From positions 13,340,251-13,404,250 of the forward strand of contig OU964931.1 of NCBI GenBank assembly GCA_918807975.1: a DNA stretch of 64,000 nucleotides. Direction: 5' to 3'. A model generated the notes under the pieces. That model was not told the DNA's origin. It saw nothing but the letters and a program-made list of their open reading frames with translations, and did not search any database. Positions 25,524-36,150 of the stretch are shown one piece after another. The DNA is from Aplidium turbinatum. Its lineage: Eukaryota; Chordata; Ascidiacea; Aplousobranchia; Polyclinidae. Position 1 is the first letter of the stretch. Each line of letters starts with the position of its first letter. Made by a program: the position numbers and the translations under genes.

Positions 25524-25612
25524 CCCAGACAGCCGATCAGTCGTTGTTTACATTAATTGTACGTCTGCAGACGTTGTATCAATATAAAAAAACGACTGAT
25601 TCGCTATCTGGG
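25524..25612. mobile_element. Short palindromic MITE, copy 11 (complete)
   Basis: Ends CCCAGACAGCCGATCAGTCG and CGACTGATTCGCTATCTGGG pair with each other. The internal ATCAGTCGTT is private to this copy, while the centre ACGTCTGCAGACGT is shared. Confidence 0.9.
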
Positions 25613-28210
25613 TTACAGTGATTGATTGTTAATATAAATTTTCTCCCGAATTTTACAAATTTTAAAGGTCTGATTTCCAAGTGTTCAATGATTTTCGCAA
25701 TCAATACTGCACACTGTTGAAATTGTTCATAAACTAAGAACTTTCGCAGAGTTATAAGTTCACTTGTTAGTTTTTGCATTTTTACCCTAAATACGGTTTA
25801 TTTATGCATTTCAGATCGTGATAAAAACAACTTTACAAAAATGATGCAACTTGGCTAATTTTATTTACTATTGATAAATAAATTCTCTAGCAACTGCTGC
25901 ATTATTTATCCAAAGAAAGAAAAAGTAAAAGCAGAAACATGCGAGTTGTTTTATAATGTTAAATACGTTTAGAATCAAACGATTTTCTTTTAGGTTCATC
26001 CGCACTTTAGTGTATGTTTTCACACAACTTTACATTGCACGTTATTCGTTCTGAAGATGCAAATTACCATTTCGCACGAAGCATCAGTGAAGCAATAAAA
26101 TAACCTGTATGTTTCTGCATGTGCTATTCAATTCATCAGATGAGTGTGGAACTCTTGCTGTTTTTTATCACAGAAACGCCTAGTAATTTTGAAACATACA
26201 TTTGACTCATTTTCAACCAAGCCGATGGTGCGTCATAAAGTTTGGAAATTTGTAACAAAACATCCAAGCAGCCAAACAATGGTGGCAAGCGATGAGAAAA
26301 ACAAAGACTTTTGAAAGCAGACATCGCGATAGGTGACTGACTGATCACAAGTTTGTCTGGTCCCATCATAATAAAAACAAACCAGATTTTTTTTAAATGT
26401 CTGTCTGAGTAAGGGACGAATGTCTATTCCAAAATTGCGCTGTTTACTTGTAGGAGTGATGGCGTAAAACCAATTACGTGTGTATTGAATAGAATTATTA
26501 AACGGACTTCTGATAAATGGAGACAAACGTATGCAGGCTTCCCTCTTGCGCCATCAATAATTATGCCTCGGGAGCGTACATGTAAAAACAGATCGATTTG
26601 AAACCGTTCGTTCTACAACACACTCACTAACGCTAAATTATGGAAATGTTACATATTTTTTCTCAACGCTATGAACCTTCCAACATCTGTATGCTATATA
26701 ATATCACAGTAATAAAACTTTCAACAACAAAAATACAATTTTTTTTTCTAATGTTTAAACTTTACAATCATTTGGCTAGGCTACCCCTCACAATAGTATT
26801 TCAATAAAATTTTATTGAAAAAAAAACTATATTAATCAATAAAGAATCTAAAAAAATTGACTTGCACTCATGACCTGACAGAAGGTGACTGCAGAAATGC
26901 GCTGATACCGACGAGTTGTGAACTGTAACCATAACTAAGAAAAAAACGAAAATGTCATTTTCAATTCTACAACTATCGTGACGTGACTGAAGCTAGAACA
27001 ATTGAAATCGAAGTAGTTTCACGTAAGTGGCCGTTTAAAAAAACCCTTTACTACAATGGCAATTGCGACATGAATAAGTGCTAATTATCTGATATTTAAC
27101 TGACTGACAGGTGCCTTCACATTGATAAACTCCTGGTATATATCTTTTGTAAACTAAAATTGAAATCCACTCAACAAATATGAGGACCGACCAAACAACA
27201 TAAACAGACAATTTCAACAACTTTTTATGAGGATTTATCGGGATAAGTGCAATTAAAACACGAAAGCCTGCAATGAACCCAAAATCTGCAGTACTGTACG
27301 GTAGGTCATGTTAAACTTGATCATGTCACTTTAGAGCGATTTTGCTTACTCGTATGTGTGTAAAGTGAACCATCAAACTCGTAATTCGGCTTCTTTAGGC
27401 CCTTGATGTAATCGTCCAATATTAATCTCGATAAATTAAGCCCAAAATCAATACATGAAAAGAGTCCGGTTCAAAGATTTAAACAAGTATCAGCATATGT
27501 TAGACAAAGTTTAGAAAAATGAACCGCAGGCAAGATGCTGAACTGAAGTCTGGTGCACGACTTTGCAATTCATATGTTAATCTCACGCGTGTTTGTCATT
27601 GATTTGTAATTTCTGACTACGCAACAAAATATTGACAACACAGCAATAGGCCTGTGATGGCTGCCTGTGCATTCTATCAAAACTATATAAATTCGGTAGC
27701 TTGACTTGAAAAAAAAACGCATGCTCACCACTGCCATGCCAAAACTCAGCACAAACGGCATCAACCCCCTAAAAAGGCAAGCCCGGACTTGCTTCAAAGA
27801 CGGGATTGTTTGAGGAGTGACGTGAGGGAAGATGACTCCGTGTGTGATTGCACCATATCAAGCCGCCATACGGAGGCGAGAGAGGTTCGAAAGAGAAAAA
27901 AAGAAAAAAAGCAATGACGAACTGAAAGTTCTTGTCAGCTGTCACAAAAACGTATAGGTGTTTTATTACGGTAAAAGAAACGCAATTTGGACAAAAATGT
28001 ATGATGATGGACAGGGTTTTGTATGAATACAAAAACACAACAAAACTGGACTCCAAAATTCATGATTTTTTACATATTAGTGTACATCGTTTGTCAATAC
28101 CGGTCAGTTTTTCATAAAAGGGGTTTTTGTGACAATAGATCGGTATTGATCTATTGGGAGCTTTTGAATTACTCACATCATCTGATTTACGATGCACTGC
28201 ATTGGCAATT

Positions 28211-28298
28211 CTCAGCCAACAAACCGATTCTTTTTTTTACATTGATTACCGCTGACAGAATTAAATCATTGCAAGAAATAGACTTATTTGCTGGCTGT
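28211..28298. mobile_element. Short palindromic MITE, copy 12
   Basis: CTCAGCCAACAAACC at the left and TTATTTGCTGGCTG at the right, with TTTACATTGATTACC and CATTGCAAGAA between them. The centre is degraded. Confidence 0.55.
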
Positions 28299-28411
28299 GT
28301 TCAAGGCAAACTAATGTATATTATCATAACTCGTTTTTATAAAAGCACACACAACGCAGGAAATCCTCCAGGGCGTGACCAAAGCAATCTAAACATAGGT
28401 ATTTATTTTCC

Positions 28412-28478
28412 AAATTGCAAAGTTGCAGTTTCACAACGTTCCTGTGATGACAATGTAAAAACGCAACTTTGCTGGTGC
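28412..28478. mobile_element. Short palindromic MITE, copy 13
   Basis: Arms GCAAAGTTGCAGTTT and ACGCAACTTTGC match each other. The centre is reduced to CACAACGTTCCTGTGATG. Confidence 0.65.
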
Positions 28479-28550
28479 AACGCAACACGTGGCAATTTTT
28501 GCTACATTAGTAAAACCAGACCCCTTTTATTTTTAAATCATCTCAAGTGG

Positions 28551-28955
28551 ATTGCAAGTGCTTGAAAGACATCACATTACAAAGAACTTTTTCGCTTGGC
28601 TAAAAACAAACTTGCAGCAGTTTCGTACCATTTTAAACACAATCAACGGTTATTTTAACGTAATAAAAGTACACAGGCTCCTGGGGCAATGCCAGCCAAC
28701 TTAAAATCTGGAAGGTAATTGTAGTTCATGTGTTTATTAACAGTTTAAAGTAACTGATGAAAAAAAAATAATGTAACTTTTAACTTCAAACCAATATAGG
28801 TTCAAGGAGCTGCAAATAGGATACAAGTTGCTGTCGCTTTTACAATTCATGCGGATCGTCAGCTTTTTACATGCACACTGAATTTCAATATGACGTTGAC
28901 CTCGCTGCACAGGCAAAAAATCTCAAAGGTGAAATTAGGCGACACGGTGACGGCA
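28551..28955 (+). repeat. Duplicated block A, copy 1
   Basis: A 405-bp block from ATTGCAAGTGCTTG to CGACACGGTGACGGCA recurs at 30841-31239 with only a few substitutions and one small deletion near the A-run. It contains no recognised gene or transposon end. Confidence 0.95.
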
Positions 28956-30429
28956 CTTTCAATGGTCAACCCACTCGTCACTGAGCCAATCAGCAAGTGA
29001 AAAGGGTGCATAAGTGAGTTTACGAAAGATTTGTTTACCAGAAAAATATTGCATCAAGATTTTTTCTATTGAAAACCAAATTTCAACCTCAATTGACACT
29101 AAACTAAGAAGAAAGTTAGTGACAACACAGGCCAGTTTTCCGTAGCTTAGCAACGTATGCTATTGTCAACAACACATGGTTAGGGCTGAGGAAAGCTGGC
29201 TAACAGAATCAACAACAGTTCTGTTTCTGTAACTGATGAGGACAGAAACGCTGTGTCAGCGAAAAAATACAAGAGAAAGAATTACAGGTGTTGCAATCCA
29301 TTTCTTGTGACATTTCGGCGTTCAGATAAAACACTTCACATTTCTTGCGGTTTAACTATAAAGTAAGCAATACAAGCACTTTACACATACGAATATGTCT
29401 TTTTAACACTTCAATTTGTAGAATACGGTTAAGCAGAATGTTACCACTGTCAATCGTCGTTCATCTAGCGATACAATAATACCGTTTTTGGTAATACTGC
29501 CAAGCAACATGGACGTCCACTATTTCTCAGCCGTTGAATTCTTGACATTGCTTTGTAAGCAAATCTCTTACCGGAATTTGTAACCACTGATCAAAGCAAA
29601 ACAAAGAAATACGTGACAGACATCTCTAATTGTGGCCGATTAACTAAGTTTGGCGCAATCCTAACGATCATTTAATTGTGATACAATCCGAATCGATTTT
29701 CTTTGTATACGTTTTGTTTTATTTATCTCAATGTGTGACACGAATGTTTTTATTTTGAAAAAAGTGACCCCACCATTGTGCAAGAGACATACAAAGATGG
29801 TTTGACTCCGTAACGCTTCATTGGTTTGATTTTGAAATAAGTTTGGACGGTTTTATTCCCACATGCTGGGCAAGTGACAATCCTGAGATCAAATTGTAAT
29901 TGATCATCTTACCCAAACCAGCAAACCAGTCACTTTTTTACATTTACATTATAAAACTTGTGGCTGAGTAATATTCCCTTTGTGGATAAAAGTCAATGAA
30001 CAATTGAACATTGACATGCTTTGGTTCATAACAGCAATTATGTGGAAATCTATTTGGTTGCCTGTTACTCTAACGTTATTTTGATATCTTTTGACATGAG
30101 AATAATCACTCCATTTTTGTGTAATACAAGTGTGTTATATAAACAATAAGTGAAGTCTTAAAAAAGCGAAATTAAACGACAGTTTCTGTAAATATTGAGT
30201 CATGACAGCCTACAAATGAACAAGTGGCCCGCGAGCCGCGAGTAATTACAATACGTCATCATACTGTGCACCGATCAACTACAAAGGCCTCGAAAACCGC
30301 TACGATGTCAGCTGAACACTCGTGGATTTAATTGACTGTGTCAAACACTATCGAACGGTCGAATTGCAACATGCACCCTGGTCCGGTTTAATAGACATTG
30401 GAAATAGATCGGTGCAAAAATGTACAGAA
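28956..30429. other. Intergenic, nothing recognised
   Basis: A+T-rich sequence between block A and the palindromic element. A half MITE-like motif (CCAGCAAACCAGTC, near 29918) is too short to call. Confidence 0.5.
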
Positions 30430-30444
30430 GAAGTTCGGCCGTTG

Positions 30445-30615
30445 CGACTAAATATAATCAGCCAAATTCGGAAAATTGTACAATTTATTAATAGTTGTGA
30501 AAGCGGCTTTTACAGTATAAATTTTGATAAAATAAGGTACTGATGAAGCCGCTTTTACGGCGGTGAAAGCTTTGTCAATGAGTTATACAAGTTTCCGAAT
30601 CTGGCTGATTTATTT
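30445..30615. mobile_element. Long imperfect palindrome with hammerhead-like core
   Basis: Outer arms AATCAGCCAAATTCGGAAAA and the complement of TTTCCGAATCTGGCTGATT are ~25 bp long. Inner arms AAAGCGGCTT and AAGCCGCTTT are also complementary. The right half contains CTGATGA, a five-pair stem and GAAA (30540-30568). It is a MITE or the terminal part of a retroelement. Confidence 0.6.
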
Positions 30616-30707
30616 CCTTCTGTTTAATCGTTCGGTTGCATCCTAAATGAAGGCTCCATTGCGTAACGTAATTCTCAATAACATCGAAAAACCGAAACAG
30701 AGTTTGA

Positions 30708-30842
30708 CAAAAATCAGCGTCCGCTTCGTCACTCAAATTTAATTATTGTTTTGCATGGAAAAAAAAACTGAAGAAATGAAATTTAAAGAATAAACCTAAA
30801 AGCACAAATGACAAAAAGTATTAACAAAAAGAAAGGCACTAT
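30708..30842 (+). repeat. Block B, copy 1 (left flank of the inserted A copy)
   Basis: The block from CAAAAATCAGCGTCCGCTTC to AAAGAAAGGCACTAT recurs as 31238-31371 with very few differences. The two copies flank block A copy 2 like a 134-bp target-site duplication. Confidence 0.95.
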
Positions 30843-31239
30843 TGCAAGTGCTTGAAAGACACCACATTACAAAGAACTTTTTCGCTTGGCTAAAAACAAA
30901 CTTGCAGTAGTTTTGTACCATTTTAAACACAATCAACGGTTATTTTAACGTAATAAAAGTACACAGGCTCCTGGGGCAATGCCAGCCAACTTAAAATCTG
31001 GAAGGTAATTGTAGTTCATGTGTTTATTAACAGTTTAAACTAATGAAAAAAAAAATGTAACTTTTAACTTCAAACCAATATAGGTTCAAGGAGCTGCAAA
31101 TAGGATACAAGTTGCTGTCGCTTTTACAATTCATGCGGATCGTCAGCTTTTTACATGCACACTGAATTTCAATATGACGTTGACCTCGCTGCACAGGCAA
31201 AAAATCTCAAAGGTGAAATTAGGCGACACGGTGACGGCA
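30841..31239 (+). repeat. Duplicated block A, copy 2
   Basis: Near-identical to 28551-28955. Differences seen include ATCACA/ACCACA, CAGCAG/CAGTAG and a short deletion before the poly(A) run. Both junctions show about 2 bp of overlap with block B (AT at the left, CA at the right). Confidence 0.95.
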
Positions 31240-31371
31240 AAAATCAGCGTCCGCTTCGTCACTCAAATTTAATTATTGTTTTGCTTGGAAAAAAAACTGA
31301 AGAAATGAAATTTAAAGAATAAACCTAAAAGCACAAATGACAAAAAGTATTAACAAAAAGAAAGGCACTAT
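31238..31371 (+). repeat. Block B, copy 2
   Basis: Second copy of 30708-30842, with GCTTGG in place of GCATGG and one A fewer in the following run. Confidence 0.95.
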
Positions 31372-34300
31372 ATATTTCTTGAACATATAATGTAGTCGCT
31401 TGCCCTTTGTAATATTAGCTCAGTTACGAAAGAATTTTAGAATTCTTTTGCAGTGTTCAAAACTGTAAATCATTCAACGTTTGAAAACATTTTGATTGTG
31501 TTTGAATTAATGGAAAGTTTGCACTAGAAAAATGAAAAAAAAACACAACTGGAGTCTTTTAAGCGTAGTATCTCCGGCGAAATGTCAAACTCACATTTTT
31601 CGAATTATTGGACCCAGAAAATCGAGGCTCCCATGTCAAAATATGGCAAATAAAACCCAGCACACAATGATGCTGTGGTTGAACACAAAATTAATGCGAC
31701 CATGTCTACTTACTGGGGCGGAAACCAGTTATATTGTAGGAAAATCCCTATTCCCAGAAACTAATCTACACTTTTTGACACCGTTTTAACGTCTGCGCAA
31801 TACACCGTAAAAAAAAGAATTGTATTGGTTGCTGGGTGTTCACGTGCATTGCAATGCAAAGTGACGAAGAAATGCAGCGAGGCGGAACGAAAAGTGATAT
31901 GACTAATAATCACAAATTTCCAATAGAGGAAAAACGCTTGAAGATGAGAATACATAGCGGGATAATCGGGATAAGAGGTTGAAAGGCTGTGAACCGGTCA
32001 CCTGACAACACGAATAAGATAACAAAATATAAATATGAAACCAATAGTAACAAACGAGACAATGATACAAAACTCTGCCGTTACAGCAAGTTGCAATCAC
32101 TGTGTCAAAACAATCAAAAACTGCTTCCCAAAACAGGTGATAGCGGTAACACATTAATTTTACCTATTTGTCGATGTGCGTCACATTGTACCCACCACTA
32201 CTTTTCGTTTTTAAAACATGTCAACCGTGACGAAGCAGCAAAATAAACAAACGTTAGAAGCTGATGCACCGTCTATAGCACAATCGATAGTTGATACTGA
32301 AGTACCTCTTAGATAACAAGAGATGTGTCTGTCAATAAAGATTTTCAGAAAATGTATTTTGATCGCTGAAAACTTACAATTTAATTTTTAAAGAAAAAAT
32401 GTTTGAATTACAGTCATAATTTCAAAATAAAATATATTAAAAACTTTAAAAAATAGTTTAATGCGGTGATAAGAGTATTTTAAGAGCGCCTCACCCACAT
32501 GAAAATGTTCGGAAGCAAAACACTGCTCACACTGAGAGCAAGCAACGGTTTAAGTCAATAAAGTCGCAACAGTACGCAAGCTACCGTGCCCTGAAAGGGA
32601 TTTTGTCTTGTTTTTGTTGTTCAACTTATTTTCTACTTGTTCTAAAGTCTAAACATGCGTATATTACATTACAATCCGAAAATCTAGTAATTAGGTGCAA
32701 AACGTTTGCCGTATCATTAAAATTGCCTCCTATGTAAACAAAGCTGAAAAATGTGCATTTTACCGGTGAATAACCTTAGTGAGTCAATGTCTAAAAATAC
32801 AACTATGACTCATTCAATCATGCCCTTTACTGTAATTTCACCATTAAAAGTAGGCTACACAAAGTAAATATGACATGATATCGTAAACTGTCACATGCAC
32901 ATAGCATTTGTAAAACAATAAATATATACTATTATTAATACTACAAAAAGTGCTCAATGCCACACAAAGTTTTAGAGAATGATAAGAAACTATATTTGAT
33001 GTAGTATTTGAAAAAGATGCTGAAAATTCTGTAAAAGATATGATTGTATCGTTTCCCAATAGTGGTTAGTTGTGCACGAAAATTTAGCATTTTCTCTAAA
33101 GACAAACAGCCTTGCATACTTTATCTATTAATTTGTTCGTTTCTGAACGCATAATTGCAACAGCGCAAGTGAATCTGTACATGTTTATGTGCAGTTTTGT
33201 AGGCTTTTTTTTATTATTTATTTTGATTAACCGTAGCGCCACTGCTTCAGCCATTTAGTGGTGGAAACAAAACCGGAACTGAAACCAACAGGTATAAAAA
33301 CGTCAATCACTTTCCGACAGGAGGAAGTTGAAAGTTGACGCCAGGTAGTCAAACAACCCAGATAGCAAAACCCATCATTTTTGTATTGATTCAACGTCTG
33401 CAGTCTGGAAATGTTCTGTTTTTGCATTAAATCATTCATTTTTTTGCATACACCAAATTTGTTGTGACATTATTCAGCGTCTCCGGACGTTAAAGCAATG
33501 TAAAAAAGACTAAGTTGCTGACTGGGGCTCTATATTGAACTGGCAAAGAAGATATGATGCAGACATGAGTAAAACATATCTTGGGTTTTCGTGAATCTAA
33601 AAACGCTTCAAAAACGAAAAACAGCAGCAAATAATCCACGATTAGCGCTCAAGGTCTAGAAGAAATGGAAAAAAGGTGGCGGAGAAGACGCGACAACGAC
33701 AACTGAACAACAATAAATGAACCGACTGGAAATAGCTCAACAACATCTACAACAAATCCTTCTAAGGAAACATGAAAAAAAGAAAAGTCTCTCCGGAAAC
33801 TATATTATCAAAGAATAAGTCCGTGAAAGGTTTTAAGGAGGTTCGTAAATGCATTGATTTCGCTAACAAGTAGGCTACTGCACTAAAATTGATGCATTTG
33901 AAAAAAAAATTGCTAAATTTTTGCTCACGATTACTTTTGAACGTTCCGCGGGATTTATTTTCTCTCGTTGAATGGAGTTTGTGACAACGGCAGGTTGGGA
34001 ACCTTTGGTTCATATTTACCGCAAACAAACTGAATTTAGAAAAGAAAACGAAAAGTAACCTTATTCTGTGAGATGGTGTAATTTTTTTTTGTGTTACCAC
34101 GGCATTATTTATGTTAATTGTTTGTTAAATATCGTGTCTGGATGCGACTTTTTGAAAGGGTGTAGCAATTTCACAAAGGAAACAAAGATTCGACTACTGT
34201 CAGAGTGTTGTTTGATTCTCCTTATAAAATCCAATAGAATGTGCTGGCCAAGTAATTGTGAGGGTATCAAACGTCCGTTGTGTAACCTCGCAACGATAAT

Positions 34301-36150
34301 TTCACGCGGGATACCACAGATTAAATGAGATGTGAGCAAGTAAACAACATTGTGTGAATAAACAACTTTGGAAAATTGTTCCACATATCAAGAGTTGTTT
34401 TTAAATAATAAAATCCGAACAGGTACGCATAAGGGTTGAGATCACGGAAGAATACTCAACGAAAACAAGCAAAGGTAAATTTACATTGCTCCAACGTTGT
34501 CAGAAGAAGATTTGTTAAGTAACGGTGAGGTTTGTCAGACAAACCTAAGGAGAAACATCCAGGCAATAACCAATCAAAAAAAACGGAACCCACTTCGCAA
34601 GAAGAATAATGACTTACAAATACATGCACACAATAGAAAAACACGTGAAAGATACACACCGATAGGGTTGTAAAACCTCCATGACATAATCTATTTGTTC
34701 ATCTAATTGTATTATTCAATCTTTGCATTTACAAACTACTGTAATAACATTCCACTGTTTCGTTTGTTCACTGCTGCGCACAAACACCTTAAACGGCAAT
34801 TATATTTTTTCCACTCGGCTCGACTCGGTGTAACCTCCATCGCGCATGCCAGAGAGACAGTTTACGATTTTACGCTATTTGTTTTCGACATGGGGTTTAC
34901 GTCATTTTGTCTGGTCGCCAATTACATTGTTGCGCAAGGTGTTACTTGTTCCAAGAACAGCTGGACAATCGATATTCGAACGACTGAGCCAGATTTAAAA
35001 AAACGGCTAAAACATGAAAATGTAAAAACAATTAAAGTTTATGATCGTTTTGCAGGTGTGAGCTACCGGCTATGTAAAGTTAAGGAAGCATCAGCTTGGT
35101 TGGTTGGTTAGTATGCAGGCACCAAATCTCTTGTTACTCTGTCAATTCATCACACTGCAGCATAAAAATAGATCGCCGCTGAATCCAACTAAATCACCAT
35201 TACCTCATCACTGCCACGCGTGACACACCCAATAGAATAACTAAAATTTACATCGATCAACAGTTACAAAACATTGACTAAATGAAAAGGGAACTAGGTA
35301 GTTTAGTTTAGACTTTAGAAGGCATGTGTTCTGGCAGAGATACAGCGAACAAAAAATGTCGAGTGGCGTCGCAGTGAAGAGAAAAGCAGTTTCTCTTTTG
35401 GTTCGTCTTCACAACAAACTAATTATATATCGACAGCGCAAAATAGGATAGCTGGTGTGAATTGCGACATTTTAACCTAATCGGTAAATAAACAACTGTG
35501 GCTTTGGCTGGGTTATCACAGTTCACTCCAGGCAAGAGCATGACTCAATAATATACAACATACACTCGACGGGGTGTTAGGTTGAAAGTGCTTCAACCTG
35601 CCCTGTGAATAATATACGAAGAATGATCATGGAACAGTCATGAATCGCGGAATAGGGATGAGGTCACTGGAGATTTCATAAACTACGTTTTTAAGGTTAT
35701 AATATGATCAACTGGCAAATTTTTTTTGTGAAATTAAGAACTGAGACCATAAATCCCTGCAAAAGGGAACAAATAGCAGGCCTTCCGAACCAACGTCACC
35801 GCTTGAATCGTAGTCATCAGATGTGATGGAAGTGGAACAACACTTTTAATTGCCAGAAACTTCACAACGCGTATCAAAACCAAAAGCAAATGTAGACAAA
35901 AGCGTGTGTGCATCCAAAGCAGGTTTAGGTGACAGCATGTTGAAGCACACTTAGCACCTTCAGGTCATAAACATTTCACCACTGTCAGAAAATGCAGTGA
36001 GAAATTAGTATGCAAATCACTCAACAACACACACGAGTATCTGGGTGTCTTTTGGCTGGTAAGTGGTAAGACATTGCGTAGTAACTACATGTTTCAACGT
36101 ATAACTTCTCCAGTAAATAGCACAACTAAAAAGTACCTTGTGACTACAGT
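31372..36150. other. Gene-poor stretch
   Basis: Two half copies of the palindromic MITE lie at 33357-33405 and 33470-33527. A 134-codon plus-strand frame at 34707-35111 has no recognisable motif. Nothing else can be supported. The right part may be 3'UTR of the unrecognised minus-strand gene. Confidence 0.5.
33357..33405. mobile_element. Short palindromic MITE, copy 14 left half
   Basis: ACCCAGATAGCAAAACCCAT through TTGATTCAACGTCTGCAG; the right half is missing. A separate right half at 33470-33527 (GCGTCTCCGGACGTTAAAGC to TTGCTGACTGGGG) may once have belonged to it. Confidence 0.65.

Larger units (their letters stand above)
25276..28550. other. Gene-poor stretch with three MITE copies
   Basis: Three palindromic MITE copies lie here (25524-25612, 28211-28298, 28412-28478). 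A G+C-richer patch near 27770-27890 has on the minus strand an acceptor (CCTTTTTAG) and a donor (GTGAGC) 40 nt apart, so a non-coding 5' exon is conceivable but unsupported. The 180-codon frame 28023-28565 runs across two MITEs and is judged fortuitous. Confidence 0.5.

Noticed and set aside
27740-27890. Possible 5' exon of the Bcl-2-like gene
   Set aside because: A 40-nt interval lies between an acceptor and a donor, but no coding phase fits and there is no promoter evidence.
28023-28565. 180-codon plus-strand open frame, the longest outside recognised genes
   Set aside because: It runs through two copies of the palindromic MITE and has no motif. The length is mildly surprising but the composition looks non-coding.
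34707-35111. 134-codon plus-strand frame
   Set aside because: No recognisable domain, no splice or start context, and a frame this long is expected about once by chance in A+T-rich DNA of this size.
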